DNA of 38,933 nt. Origin: a virus. The stretch lies in the IMG/VR virus record IMGVR_UViG_3300017709_000007, positions 1 through 38,933 of that record. One strand, given 5' to 3'. The notes beneath the pieces are model-generated. The model ran no database searches. It was not told the origin of the DNA and worked only from the letters and a program-made list of their open reading frames with translations. The position numbers and the translations under genes were made by a program. This document shows positions 24,180 to 31,766 of the stretch, in pieces (the stretch's first letter is position 1; every line of letters begins with the position of its first letter).

Positions 24180-26761
24180 GTTTCTTACCAAATATAAGTC
24201 CAGGCAACGTTAGACAAAGACTACCATCGTCATTCGTATATGACAACGATCTTAGATGGGAACGCCCCACAGAGTGGCTTGACTTAGGGATAATCTCTGC
24301 TTATGGAACCGACACAGTTCCAGAAAAAGTTAAAGGCTTGGCAGCAGTTTATCCTAATGATGAAGCTCCTGCTCACAACTATGTAGCCTTTCACTTCGAT
24401 ACTACTGATGATTCAACTATTCTTGTAGATTGGGGTGACGGCAACCCAGCAGAAACGACTCACGAATCTAATTTTCGTAGTGATGTCGATGGGTATACTG
24501 GAGACTCGCACGGAAGCGTTTCGCGAGTTGCATCGCATAATGGCCAAAATGATGTTTTGCTTTATCAATCTGGTAGCAGTGGTCGAGATGGGATTAAGAA
24601 TGTCAATGCGCACATAACTCCTGGTAATGCTTACACACTTACCTTTGACTATTATGCTGATGCTTCGTTTAGCGGTGTTTGGGGAGTTCAATACTCGTAT
24701 GCGAACGTAATCAGCATAGCCAGCAATTTTCCTACTATTGTGACAGGCGCGTGGACTTCAGTCTCTTTGACTATACCAGCAACTCGACCAGCTGGTGCAT
24801 ATACAACACTGAGGATACGACCTCAAGCTGATGCAAATAGTGTTTACGCTAATACAGCAACAGGTGATCAAATTGGATTTAGAAATATAAAGGTTGTAGC
24901 GAACAATTCTGGCTCTGGTTATTACTATAAAGAAAATGTTGATAATCATCACGTTTATGACTATGACGCAATAACATCAAATACCACTACAGCCAAAACG
25001 ACTCCATTCAGAGGATATAGACAAGCAATATTCGAAGTTACACTAACTGGCTCTGCTAAGTTTAGTCAAATAAATTTCGATGTCGATGGCCCATTTACAA
25101 CTCATACTAATTATCTTTATAGAAGAGGATCGTCAATATTAGATATATTTGTAAGTACAAGTGAGGCCACTAATATCGCTATAAGCGACAACAGACCTCT
25201 TACTATATGTGAACAGATAGAACTTAGAAACACAAGCTCAAACAGATTAACGGGCCCTGCAAATATTTATAACGGCGCCAAGTGTTTGCAATCAATACCG
25301 TTTGTCCCGTGGGTTTACAATGCTGGAGCAAGAAGTTATTTGTATGCCTTTGCGTATTGTCAATCATTAAAATTCTTACCAGATGATTTTGCTAGCGATG
25401 ATAAGTACTGGTTTAAAAATGCTACCACCTTTAAACAAGCCTTTGATGGTTGCGTTAGCTTACAATATATTCCAGAAGGTGCATTTGGCAGTTCTGAACA
25501 AGCTAGTTGCGTCGAATTCTATTTGATGTTTAGGGATTGTCGATCATTAAGATATATTCCATACTTAGGAGTAAGAACTGGCTCTGGCACAGACACGCGA
25601 CTCGATTATGTATTTACTAATTGCTATGAGCTACAAAAAATACCAGAAGGATTTTCTATTCAAAGAGCGAATTCAAATGATATTGATCGGCTTTTTTATG
25701 CCTGCAGAAGCGTTACAGATTGGTCTTCTATTTTTGATGGTACCACAGATGTGATAGGAAATATGAATTTATCTAGCGGTATTCATATTGAGCAAACTTT
25801 TTCTAGTTGGACTAACATAGAAGAATTTCCATTTGTAGGTCAGTTTACAAAATGCGACAACGCAGAAAACGCCTTTAGCGGTTGCACTAAAATAAAACGG
25901 TTTAACTCTCAGTACGATCATTTGGACTTTTCTAACATCACAATGCTCGAAACTTGCTTTAATGCTTGTTCTAATTTAGAAGAATTACCAGAAATAAAGG
26001 TTAGGTCTTTAACAGCTAATAATGCGCTGTTTAGCACATTTTATGCATGTAGGAAATTAAGAAAAATTAAATTTACTGGAATGATAGCTGGGCCAGGAAA
26101 CGGAGAATATTATAGGCTATTTTATACTAACTACTCTCTTACTACCATTGATGGAATAGATTTTTCATTTGCTACAGAGACGAGCGATTATTATCAAACG
26201 TTTCATTTGTGCAAAGATATTAATGCCATAAGATTTCCTGGCACATTTAGAGCTGGTTATGCAAGCCCAAGAATAAACGTAACTGTCAATGGTCATGCAG
26301 CTTTAAGCGGCGAGTATCAAATTAATGCTAACGGATTAGGTTATAGTCAAGTTGGCGGTGATGGAATTCTTAGCGCTTCTAGCTCGACTATAAATGCAGA
26401 TGGAGACCTTGGATATCAATGGACCTTTATAGATGGTTCTGACGGATCTCCTAGTCATAGCACAACTACTTATGAAGCTAATATGCAAAACACTCCATGG
26501 GCAGCTACTTGGCCAGCGAATACATTAACGTTCTCAGAGGTTATGACAGGATTTAAATATACTGTATCAGGAAACTCTGGTGATGGCTTACGCTATAGTC
26601 CTATTAAACGCACACAGATGCTAGAAATTTTTAATCAGTTACACACAGTAAGCTATAGCGCTACACTCGATGTAAGAAACAACACTTATACTGCAGATTT
26701 GACTGCTGCAGATAAAGCGATAGCAACAGATAAAGGTTGGACTTTATCGGTATCATACTAA
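24176..26761 (+). CDS. BspA-like LRR adhesin with carbohydrate-binding-like insert
   Basis: The protein is 861 residues. V-D-W-G-D-G (84-89) and H-H-V-Y-D-Y-D (about 258-264) look like the two halves of a PKD-like sandwich. Between them, residues about 104-242 have the pattern of a jelly-roll carbohydrate-binding module (Y-T-L-T-F-D-Y-Y-A-D, G-A-W-T-S-V-S-L-T-I-P, T-L-R-I-R-P-Q, I-G-F-R-N-I-K-V). Residues about 350-695 are BspA/DUF285-type leucine-rich repeats with recurring F-x-x-C-x-S/K-L-x-x-I-P units. A non-repeat segment follows, then a cap ending T-A-A-D-K-A-I-A-T-D-K-G-W-T-L. The likely role is host-surface recognition. Translation is probably coupled to the giant fibre through the ATGA overlap. 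Confidence 0.72.
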   Translation: MSFLPNISPGNVRQRLPSSFVYDNDLRWERPTEWLDLGIISAYGTDTVPEKVKGLAAVYPNDEAPAHNYVAFHFDTTDDSTILVDWGDGNPAETTHESNFRSDVDGYTGDSHGSVSRVASHNGQNDVLLYQSGSSGRDGIKNVNAHITPGNAYTLTFDYYADASFSGVWGVQYSYANVISIASNFPTIVTGAWTSVSLTIPATRPAGAYTTLRIRPQADANSVYANTATGDQIGFRNIKVVANNSGSGYYYKENVDNHHVYDYDAITSNTTTAKTTPFRGYRQAIFEVTLTGSAKFSQINFDVDGPFTTHTNYLYRRGSSILDIFVSTSEATNIAISDNRPLTICEQIELRNTSSNRLTGPANIYNGAKCLQSIPFVPWVYNAGARSYLYAFAYCQSLKFLPDDFASDDKYWFKNATTFKQAFDGCVSLQYIPEGAFGSSEQASCVEFYLMFRDCRSLRYIPYLGVRTGSGTDTRLDYVFTNCYELQKIPEGFSIQRANSNDIDRLFYACRSVTDWSSIFDGTTDVIGNMNLSSGIHIEQTFSSWTNIEEFPFVGQFTKCDNAENAFSGCTKIKRFNSQYDHLDFSNITMLETCFNACSNLEELPEIKVRSLTANNALFSTFYACRKLRKIKFTGMIAGPGNGEYYRLFYTNYSLTTIDGIDFSFATETSDYYQTFHLCKDINAIRFPGTFRAGYASPRINVTVNGHAALSGEYQINANGLGYSQVGGDGILSASSSTINADGDLGYQWTFIDGSDGSPSHSTTTYEANMQNTPWAATWPANTLTFSEVMTGFKYTVSGNSGDGLRYSPIKRTQMLEIFNQLHTVSYSATLDVRNNTYTADLTAADKAIATDKGWTLSVSY

Positions 26762-26770
26762 TATAACATT

Positions 26771-27022
26771 ATGGAAGAAGAAAAAGGATTTTACAAACTA
26801 GAAGTAGGCACCAAAAAGACAGTAATGATTCATGGAATACACCTACTCAATAAGAACTACACATTACATATATCTCAAAAGGATACGTACACTTATCCAG
26901 TAGATGGCTGGACATACTTTGATACTTTATCAGAAGCTTGTACGTTTTTTAGTTTAAACGAAGAAGAACATAGAGAATATTTGTTTCCTACTGATTTACT
27001 TCCTACTGAAGAAATGTTATAA
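26771..27022 (+). CDS. small unknown protein, 83 aa
   Basis: ATG 26771 comes 9 bases after the LRR adhesin stop and has no clear Shine-Dalgarno. The protein is acidic, probably alpha/beta, with W-T-Y-F-D-T-L-S-E-A-C-T-F-F and an acidic C-terminus. I do not recognise a family. It closes the adhesin cluster, and its stop codon overlaps the late promoter of gp13. A fibre-assembly or neck-associated role is possible but unsupported. Confidence 0.6.
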   Translation: MEEEKGFYKLEVGTKKTVMIHGIHLLNKNYTLHISQKDTYTYPVDGWTYFDTLSEACTFFSLNEEEHREYLFPTDLLPTEEML

Positions 27023-27025
27023 ATA
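27018..27025 (+). promoter_or_regulatory. late promoter box, 5 nt from gp13 ATG
   Basis: An exact TATAAATA overlaps the stop codon of the upstream gene and ends 5 bases before ATG 27031. It likely opens the gp13 to gp17 transcription unit. No Shine-Dalgarno is visible. Confidence 0.75.
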
Positions 27026-27030
27026 GAATT

Positions 27031-27783
27031 ATGGCACAACCTAATACAAGACAAAAATTAATAGATTACTGCTTAAGATCTTTAGGTCATCCTGTAATTG
27101 AAATAAACATTGATGAGGATCAGCTCGAAGACCGCGTAGATGAAGCAATGCAATACTATCAAGAATACCACGGTGATGCGGTTGTTCGTAATTTACGTAA
27201 ACATAAGGTAACACAAGATAATATTGATAACGGCTATATTAGTATAAACAATGATCAAAATATTCTTTCAATAAACAATGTTTTTAACACTAGTAATTCA
27301 CAAACAAGTGGAATTTTTTCAGTAGATTATCAAATACATTTAAATGATATATTCGACTTGAATGGAGCTCACGGCGGTATTGTAAATTACGAAATGACAA
27401 AACAATACATGTCTTTGATTGACCGTAATGTTAACGGAATGTACGAAATGATTGAGTGGTCACGGCATAAGAATCAAGTAAAATTTCACTCTGATACTTT
27501 AAATAATATGAAAGATCAATACGTGGTGTTTGATGGCTACGAAGCAATTGATCCTGAAACTTATACAGATGTTTATAATGATGCATTTGTTAAAAAGTAT
27601 ACTACTGCACTCTTCAAAAGACAATGGGGATTAAATCTGATTAAGTTTGAAGGAATGGTTTTACCTGGTGGTGTTACACTCAATGGTCGTCAGATCTTTG
27701 ACGATGCGAAAGAAGAGATTCAGCAGCTCGAAGAAACAATGCAGTTGAAACATGAAATGCCACCATTAGACTTTATCGGTTAA
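27031..27783 (+). CDS. gp13: neck protein gp13
   Basis: The T4 gp13-type neck (head-completion) protein joins the packaged head to the tail together with gp14. The N-terminal block R-Q-K-L-I-D-Y-C-L-R-S-L-G-H-P-V-I-E-I-N followed by D-E-D-Q-L-E-D-R-V-D-E-A-M-Q-Y-Y-Q-E-Y-H is the hallmark I recognise from marine T4-like gp13. At 250 residues it is shorter than T4 gp13 (309). It is directly followed by gp14 (6-base gap), the T4 order. Confidence 0.9.
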   Translation: MAQPNTRQKLIDYCLRSLGHPVIEINIDEDQLEDRVDEAMQYYQEYHGDAVVRNLRKHKVTQDNIDNGYISINNDQNILSINNVFNTSNSQTSGIFSVDYQIHLNDIFDLNGAHGGIVNYEMTKQYMSLIDRNVNGMYEMIEWSRHKNQVKFHSDTLNNMKDQYVVFDGYEAIDPETYTDVYNDAFVKKYTTALFKRQWGLNLIKFEGMVLPGGVTLNGRQIFDDAKEEIQQLEETMQLKHEMPPLDFIG

Positions 27784-27789
27784 TATATT

Positions 27790-28695
27790 ATGCCACGAAA
27801 TGTATATTTTTCTCAAGGAACTACACCCGAAAAAAGACTCTACGAAGATATTACGATAGAGGCTCTTAAGATATACGGGCATGATGTATATTACATCCCT
27901 CGTACTATCGTTAATACAAATGCGATCTTTAATGAAGACGCGTTAAGTAAATTTGGCGAAGCATTTCAGGTTGAAATGTATGTTGAAAACACTGATGGTT
28001 TTGAAGGCGATGGAGATCTACTTTCAAAGTTCGGTGTAGAAGTTCGAGATTCAATGACACTTGTTCTTTCAACAAGACGTTGGGAAGAGCTCGTAGGTAG
28101 ATTCCAATCAACACCAGAGGGTAGGCCACAAGAAGGTGATCTAATCTACTTTCCTCTCGTAAAAGGCCTATTCCAAATTAGCTTTGTTGAAGATGATTCT
28201 CCTTTCTATCAGCTATCAAATCTTCCTACATTCAAGTTAACATGTGAATTATTCGAATATGGCAACGAAGCGATTGACACTGGAATCGCTGAGGTTGATG
28301 CGTTTGAAACCGACTATGCTTCTCGTACAGAACTTATACTTGGCGCTGGTAGTGGAACATACCAGGTAGGAGAAGATGTAACACAGACAAACGCAACAAG
28401 TGGTATTACTGTTACAGGTGAAGTATCGACTGTAGGCACAGGTAAGATTGAAATATCAAGTCAAGTTGCGAGCGATGGAAGTAATACACTCTTTGCGCCA
28501 ACAAGCGCGGGTACAACAGGGAATATTATAGGTGCCACATCCACCGCTTCATACGAAATTACTTCAATAGATGCTTTCAACTCGATTGATAGTAATGATC
28601 CTTATGCAGATAACGAAGATTTTGAAACGATTGGGAATAACTTTATAGACTTTACTGAAACCAATCCATTTGGAGAACCAGACGTAATAAGCTAA
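27790..28695 (+). CDS. gp14: neck protein gp14
   Basis: This is a neck protein of the T4 gp14 type, recognised by P-E-K-R-L-Y-E-D-I-T-I-E-A-L-K-I-Y-G near residue 14, Y-Y-I-P-R-T, and S-M-T-L-V-L-S-T-R-R-W-E-E-L around residue 90. It has 301 residues against 256 in T4. The extra length is at about residues 190-255 (G-S-G-T-Y-Q-V-G-E-D-V-T-Q, then a Ser/Thr/Gly-rich stretch), likely a small beta domain exposed on the neck. There is no Shine-Dalgarno. The stop codon shares TAATG with gp15. Confidence 0.9.
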   Translation: MPRNVYFSQGTTPEKRLYEDITIEALKIYGHDVYYIPRTIVNTNAIFNEDALSKFGEAFQVEMYVENTDGFEGDGDLLSKFGVEVRDSMTLVLSTRRWEELVGRFQSTPEGRPQEGDLIYFPLVKGLFQISFVEDDSPFYQLSNLPTFKLTCELFEYGNEAIDTGIAEVDAFETDYASRTELILGAGSGTYQVGEDVTQTNATSGITVTGEVSTVGTGKIEISSQVASDGSNTLFAPTSAGTTGNIIGATSTASYEITSIDAFNSIDSNDPYADNEDFETIGNNFIDFTETNPFGEPDVIS

Positions 28696-29687
28696 TGTTT
28701 AACGGAAAACACTTTTATAACCAAACTTTGAAAAAGACAGTTGCTGTCTTTGGAACTTTATTTAACAATATAAAAATTGTAAGACAGGGGACTGGTGAAA
28801 CGCGGGTTCCTATAGCTTATGGACCTCGTAAAAAGTTTCTTGCGAGGATACAGGCCGATACTGCTGCAGCAACAGATAAATCTATTGCGATTAAACTTCC
28901 TCGTATGAGTTTTGAAATTACAGATATTAGCTTCGATACTGAGTCAAAGCTAAATAAATTTAACAAAAGAGTTTTGCCTATTAGCGGAGATGAAACCAAA
29001 TCTAATATAGTAAATCAAAGTGTTCCATACAATGTTAGTATGCAATTGAATATTTACGCCAAGAATCAAGATGATGTACTACAAATTTTTGAGCAGATTC
29101 TTCCTACGTTTGCGCCTGAGTACACGGTGGCTATTAAAGATATGGAAGGTCCTGGTACAGTGACAGATGTACCTATCGTATTGACTGGCACATCTATACA
29201 GGATGATTACGAAGGAGACTTTCAAACACGCCGTTCTATTATATACGCACTTGACTTTACGATGAAAGTAAGATTTGCAGGAGGAGTAAGTCAAGGCAAG
29301 ATTATAAGAACAGTAGATACGTTCTTTTATACTGATATTGAAAATCCTTCAGCACAGGTAAATAATAGCATTTCAGACACGGCGACTATAACAATTGATA
29401 ACGTTATTGGATCTTTGCGCGAAGGTCAGACAATGACGTTTGAAGGAATGCCTAGAACTTCCACATATATTCCTCCTACAATTATTGCAATTGCTGATAC
29501 TTTAACAAACGGTAAACCAAACAGTATAACAGTGAGCTCTAACCAAACTATTCCTGATAATACTAAGCTCACATTTATTAATAAAACTGGCGAAGAAAAC
29601 GTTAGGATCGCAGTTGATGCAGACGATGAACCGCCTTTAGACGATACGGATACTATTACAACAACCTTTGGATTTGATCATGGCTAA
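28695..29687 (+). CDS. gp15: tail sheath stabiliser / tail completion gp15
   Basis: The gp15 hexamer caps the finished tail and provides the connection to the head. The N-terminus F-Y-N-Q-T-L-K-K-T-V-A-V-F-G-T-L-F-N-N-I-K-I-V-R and then V-P-I-A-Y-G-P-R-K-K-F matches the T4 gp15 pattern. It has 330 residues against 272 in T4. The C-terminal 110 residues (from about A-T-I-T-I-D-N-V-I-G-S) look like an added beta domain. ATG 28695 overlaps the gp14 stop, and the gene end overlaps gp16 by 8 bases, so the neck-terminase genes are probably translationally coupled. Confidence 0.9.
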   Translation: MFNGKHFYNQTLKKTVAVFGTLFNNIKIVRQGTGETRVPIAYGPRKKFLARIQADTAAATDKSIAIKLPRMSFEITDISFDTESKLNKFNKRVLPISGDETKSNIVNQSVPYNVSMQLNIYAKNQDDVLQIFEQILPTFAPEYTVAIKDMEGPGTVTDVPIVLTGTSIQDDYEGDFQTRRSIIYALDFTMKVRFAGGVSQGKIIRTVDTFFYTDIENPSAQVNNSISDTATITIDNVIGSLREGQTMTFEGMPRTSTYIPPTIIAIADTLTNGKPNSITVSSNQTIPDNTKLTFINKTGEENVRIAVDADDEPPLDDTDTITTTFGFDHG

Positions 29688-30096
29688 AAATGAAATACTT
29701 AATGCACTCGAAAAGAATCTTGATATCATAGAAAAACCTAAGACAGAAGTCGATAAAGGTGAAATTATAAATGATACTGAGAAGGATATAGAATATTCTC
29801 GAGACAAAATGAAAGAACTGATTGATCAGTCCTCTGAGGCGATAAATCAGATGATGGCTTTAGCGGCTGAGTCAGAACATCCTCGTGCATTTGAGGTTTT
29901 GTCGAATATGATTAAAGATGCTAGCAACATGACACAAGATCTTGTTAAATTACAAAAGGTTAGAAAAGACATAACACAAGAAAAAGAAACTGCAGCCTCT
30001 AACACTACAAACAACGCAGTGTTTGTAGGTTCTACTGCTGAACTTCAAAAATTTCTGAAAAAGAATAACGAAATAAAAAACGTAACAGAAGAATAA
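29680..30096 (+). CDS. gp16: terminase small subunit gp16
   Basis: The small terminase subunit binds DNA and stimulates the gp17 motor. The 138 residues (164 in T4) are highly charged and helical, with a central region fitting the helical oligomerisation core (K-M-K-E-L-I-D-Q-S-S-E-A-I-N-Q-M and S-N-M-I-K-D-A-S-N-M-T-Q-D-L). The frame opens with TTG at 29668, but ATG 29680 is preferred because it gives the normal M-A-K-N start and an 8-base overlap with gp15. Assignment rests on the helical character and the fixed order before gp17. Confidence 0.85.
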   Translation: MAKNEILNALEKNLDIIEKPKTEVDKGEIINDTEKDIEYSRDKMKELIDQSSEAINQMMALAAESEHPRAFEVLSNMIKDASNMTQDLVKLQKVRKDITQEKETAASNTTNNAVFVGSTAELQKFLKKNNEIKNVTEE

Positions 30097-30102
30097 TATA
30101 CT

Positions 30103-31680
30103 ATGGCTGGTGATGGTTACATGGGCAATGCGCTTGTTAAGGGCGACAATGTCAATCAAGATTTTACAAAGGAAGAAGTTGCTGAATACATGAAGTGTAT
30201 GAGCAGCCCAGAGTATTTTGCAACTAAATACATTAAAGTGATTGCGCCGAGTAAGGGACTGGTAGATTTTAAACCTTACTCATATCAAAAGAAACTTTTT
30301 AAAACCTTTAACGAAAATAGGTTTAATATTGTTTTAGCCTGTCGTCAATCAGGCAAATCTATTACATCGGTCGTATATATTCTATGGTACGCAATATTTA
30401 ATCCTGAAAAAACAATTGCTATTCTAGCAAATAAGGGAGCTACCGCACGAGAAATGCTAGGTAGAATTACTTTAGCACTTGAGAATTTACCTTTCTTTTT
30501 GCAGCCTGGTTGTAAAGAATTGAACAAAGGCAATATCACCTTTGCGAATAACGCAAAGATTATAGCATCTGCCACATCTGGAAGTTCTATTCGGGGTCTA
30601 TCTATTGACTTACTCTTTCTTGACGAGTTTGCCTTTGTTGAAAGAGATGCAGAGTTTTATACATCTACGTATCCAGTAATTTCAGCAGGTGACGAAACAA
30701 AGGTTATCATTACCTCTACTGCGAACGGTGTAGGTAATATGTTTTTTAAAATATATGAAAGTGCGCAGAAAGGAATTAACGAATTTAAACATTCGCGGAT
30801 TGATTGGTTCGATGTTCCAGGAAGAGACGAAAAGTGGAAAGCAGAAACAATCGCGAATACATCAGAATTGCAATTTGAACAAGAGTATGGTAATAACTTT
30901 TTAGGAACTGCGAATACACTTATCGCTTCAAATAGTTTACTTGCTCTTAAGCCTGAGCATCCTTTGAAAATAGAAAGAAACGTTAATTATTATCAAGGTC
31001 CTAAAGAAGATCATACGTACATTATGACAGTAGACGTTTCAAAGGGTCGAGGGCAGGATTATTCTACCTTTACTGTAGTTGATATCACGACTGGTATGTT
31101 TGAGCAGGTTGCTACATTCCGTGATAACATGATATCTCCAATGATTTTTCCTGATATCATTGTTAAAGTCGCGAAGATGTACAACGAAGCTTTAGTGATT
31201 ATTGAAAATAACGATGTAGGTCAAGTGGTATGTAATGATGTGTATTACGAATATGAATACGAAAATACCTTTGTAGAATCTACTGTAAAACGAGGAGGCG
31301 TTGGTGTTACAATGACCAAAAGAGTAAAACGTATTGGATGTTCTAATCTAAAAGATTTAGTTGAATTGGGTAAGATACAAATACCAGATGCAGATACAAT
31401 ATCTGAGTTATCTACATTTGAAATAAAAGGATCATCATATGAAGCGACACAAGGAAATCACGATGACCTCGTTATGAATCTTGTAATGTTTGCATGGTTT
31501 GTTTCTTCAGAAGCATTTGGTGATATATCTACAGTGGATTTAAAAGAAATGCTTTTTGCAGAAAAGATGAAACAGATCGAAGAAGATGTACCACTCTTTG
31601 GAGAAATAGGCGATGGTAGATCATATGGAACAGTTTATGACAAAATGGTGAATGATGTAAGAGAGTGGGATAATCTCTAA
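30103..31680 (+). CDS. gp17: terminase large subunit gp17 (packaging ATPase-nuclease)
   Basis: This is the motor that translocates and cuts DNA at the portal. The ATPase domain has Walker A C-R-Q-S-G-K-S (residues 80-86), Walker B L-L-F-L-D-E (170-175, with D174 and E175) and coupling motif T-S-T-A-N-G (204-209). The RNase H-like nuclease domain has V-D-V-S-K-G-R-G-Q-D-Y (310-320, first metal Asp D311), I-I-E-N-N-D-V-G (366-373, E368) and H-D-D (453-455). These cover the three acidic metal positions of the T4 enzyme. It has 525 residues against 610 in T4, shorter at both ends, and no visible intron or intein. Confidence 0.96.
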   Translation: MAGDGYMGNALVKGDNVNQDFTKEEVAEYMKCMSSPEYFATKYIKVIAPSKGLVDFKPYSYQKKLFKTFNENRFNIVLACRQSGKSITSVVYILWYAIFNPEKTIAILANKGATAREMLGRITLALENLPFFLQPGCKELNKGNITFANNAKIIASATSGSSIRGLSIDLLFLDEFAFVERDAEFYTSTYPVISAGDETKVIITSTANGVGNMFFKIYESAQKGINEFKHSRIDWFDVPGRDEKWKAETIANTSELQFEQEYGNNFLGTANTLIASNSLLALKPEHPLKIERNVNYYQGPKEDHTYIMTVDVSKGRGQDYSTFTVVDITTGMFEQVATFRDNMISPMIFPDIIVKVAKMYNEALVIIENNDVGQVVCNDVYYEYEYENTFVESTVKRGGVGVTMTKRVKRIGCSNLKDLVELGKIQIPDADTISELSTFEIKGSSYEATQGNHDDLVMNLVMFAWFVSSEAFGDISTVDLKEMLFAEKMKQIEEDVPLFGEIGDGRSYGTVYDKMVNDVREWDNL

Positions 31681-31691
31681 ATCCAATTATT

Positions 31692-31699
31692 TATAAATA
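31692..31699 (+). promoter_or_regulatory. late promoter box for tail sheath gene
   Basis: An exact TATAAATA lies 12 bases after the gp17 stop. It predicts a leader of about 60 bases before ATG 31767, with AAAGGA at 31753-31758 as the ribosome site. This long leader and good SD contrast with the start-adjacent boxes elsewhere. Confidence 0.75.
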
Positions 31700-31766
31700 G
31701 AACTATTGAAAAAACTCTTATTATGATTCACTTATTAATTAAAACTACATTGAAAGGAAAACAAAC

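Noticed and set aside
8255-26761. Possible diversity-generating retroelement acting on fibre tips
   Set aside because: No reverse transcriptase frame and no template/variable repeat pair with adenine-specific differences were seen. The repeats present are ordinary shaft modules.
29668-29679. TTG start four codons before gp16 ATG
   Set aside because: ATG 29680 gives a normal M-A-K-N start with a short overlap with gp15, and nothing supports the TTG.
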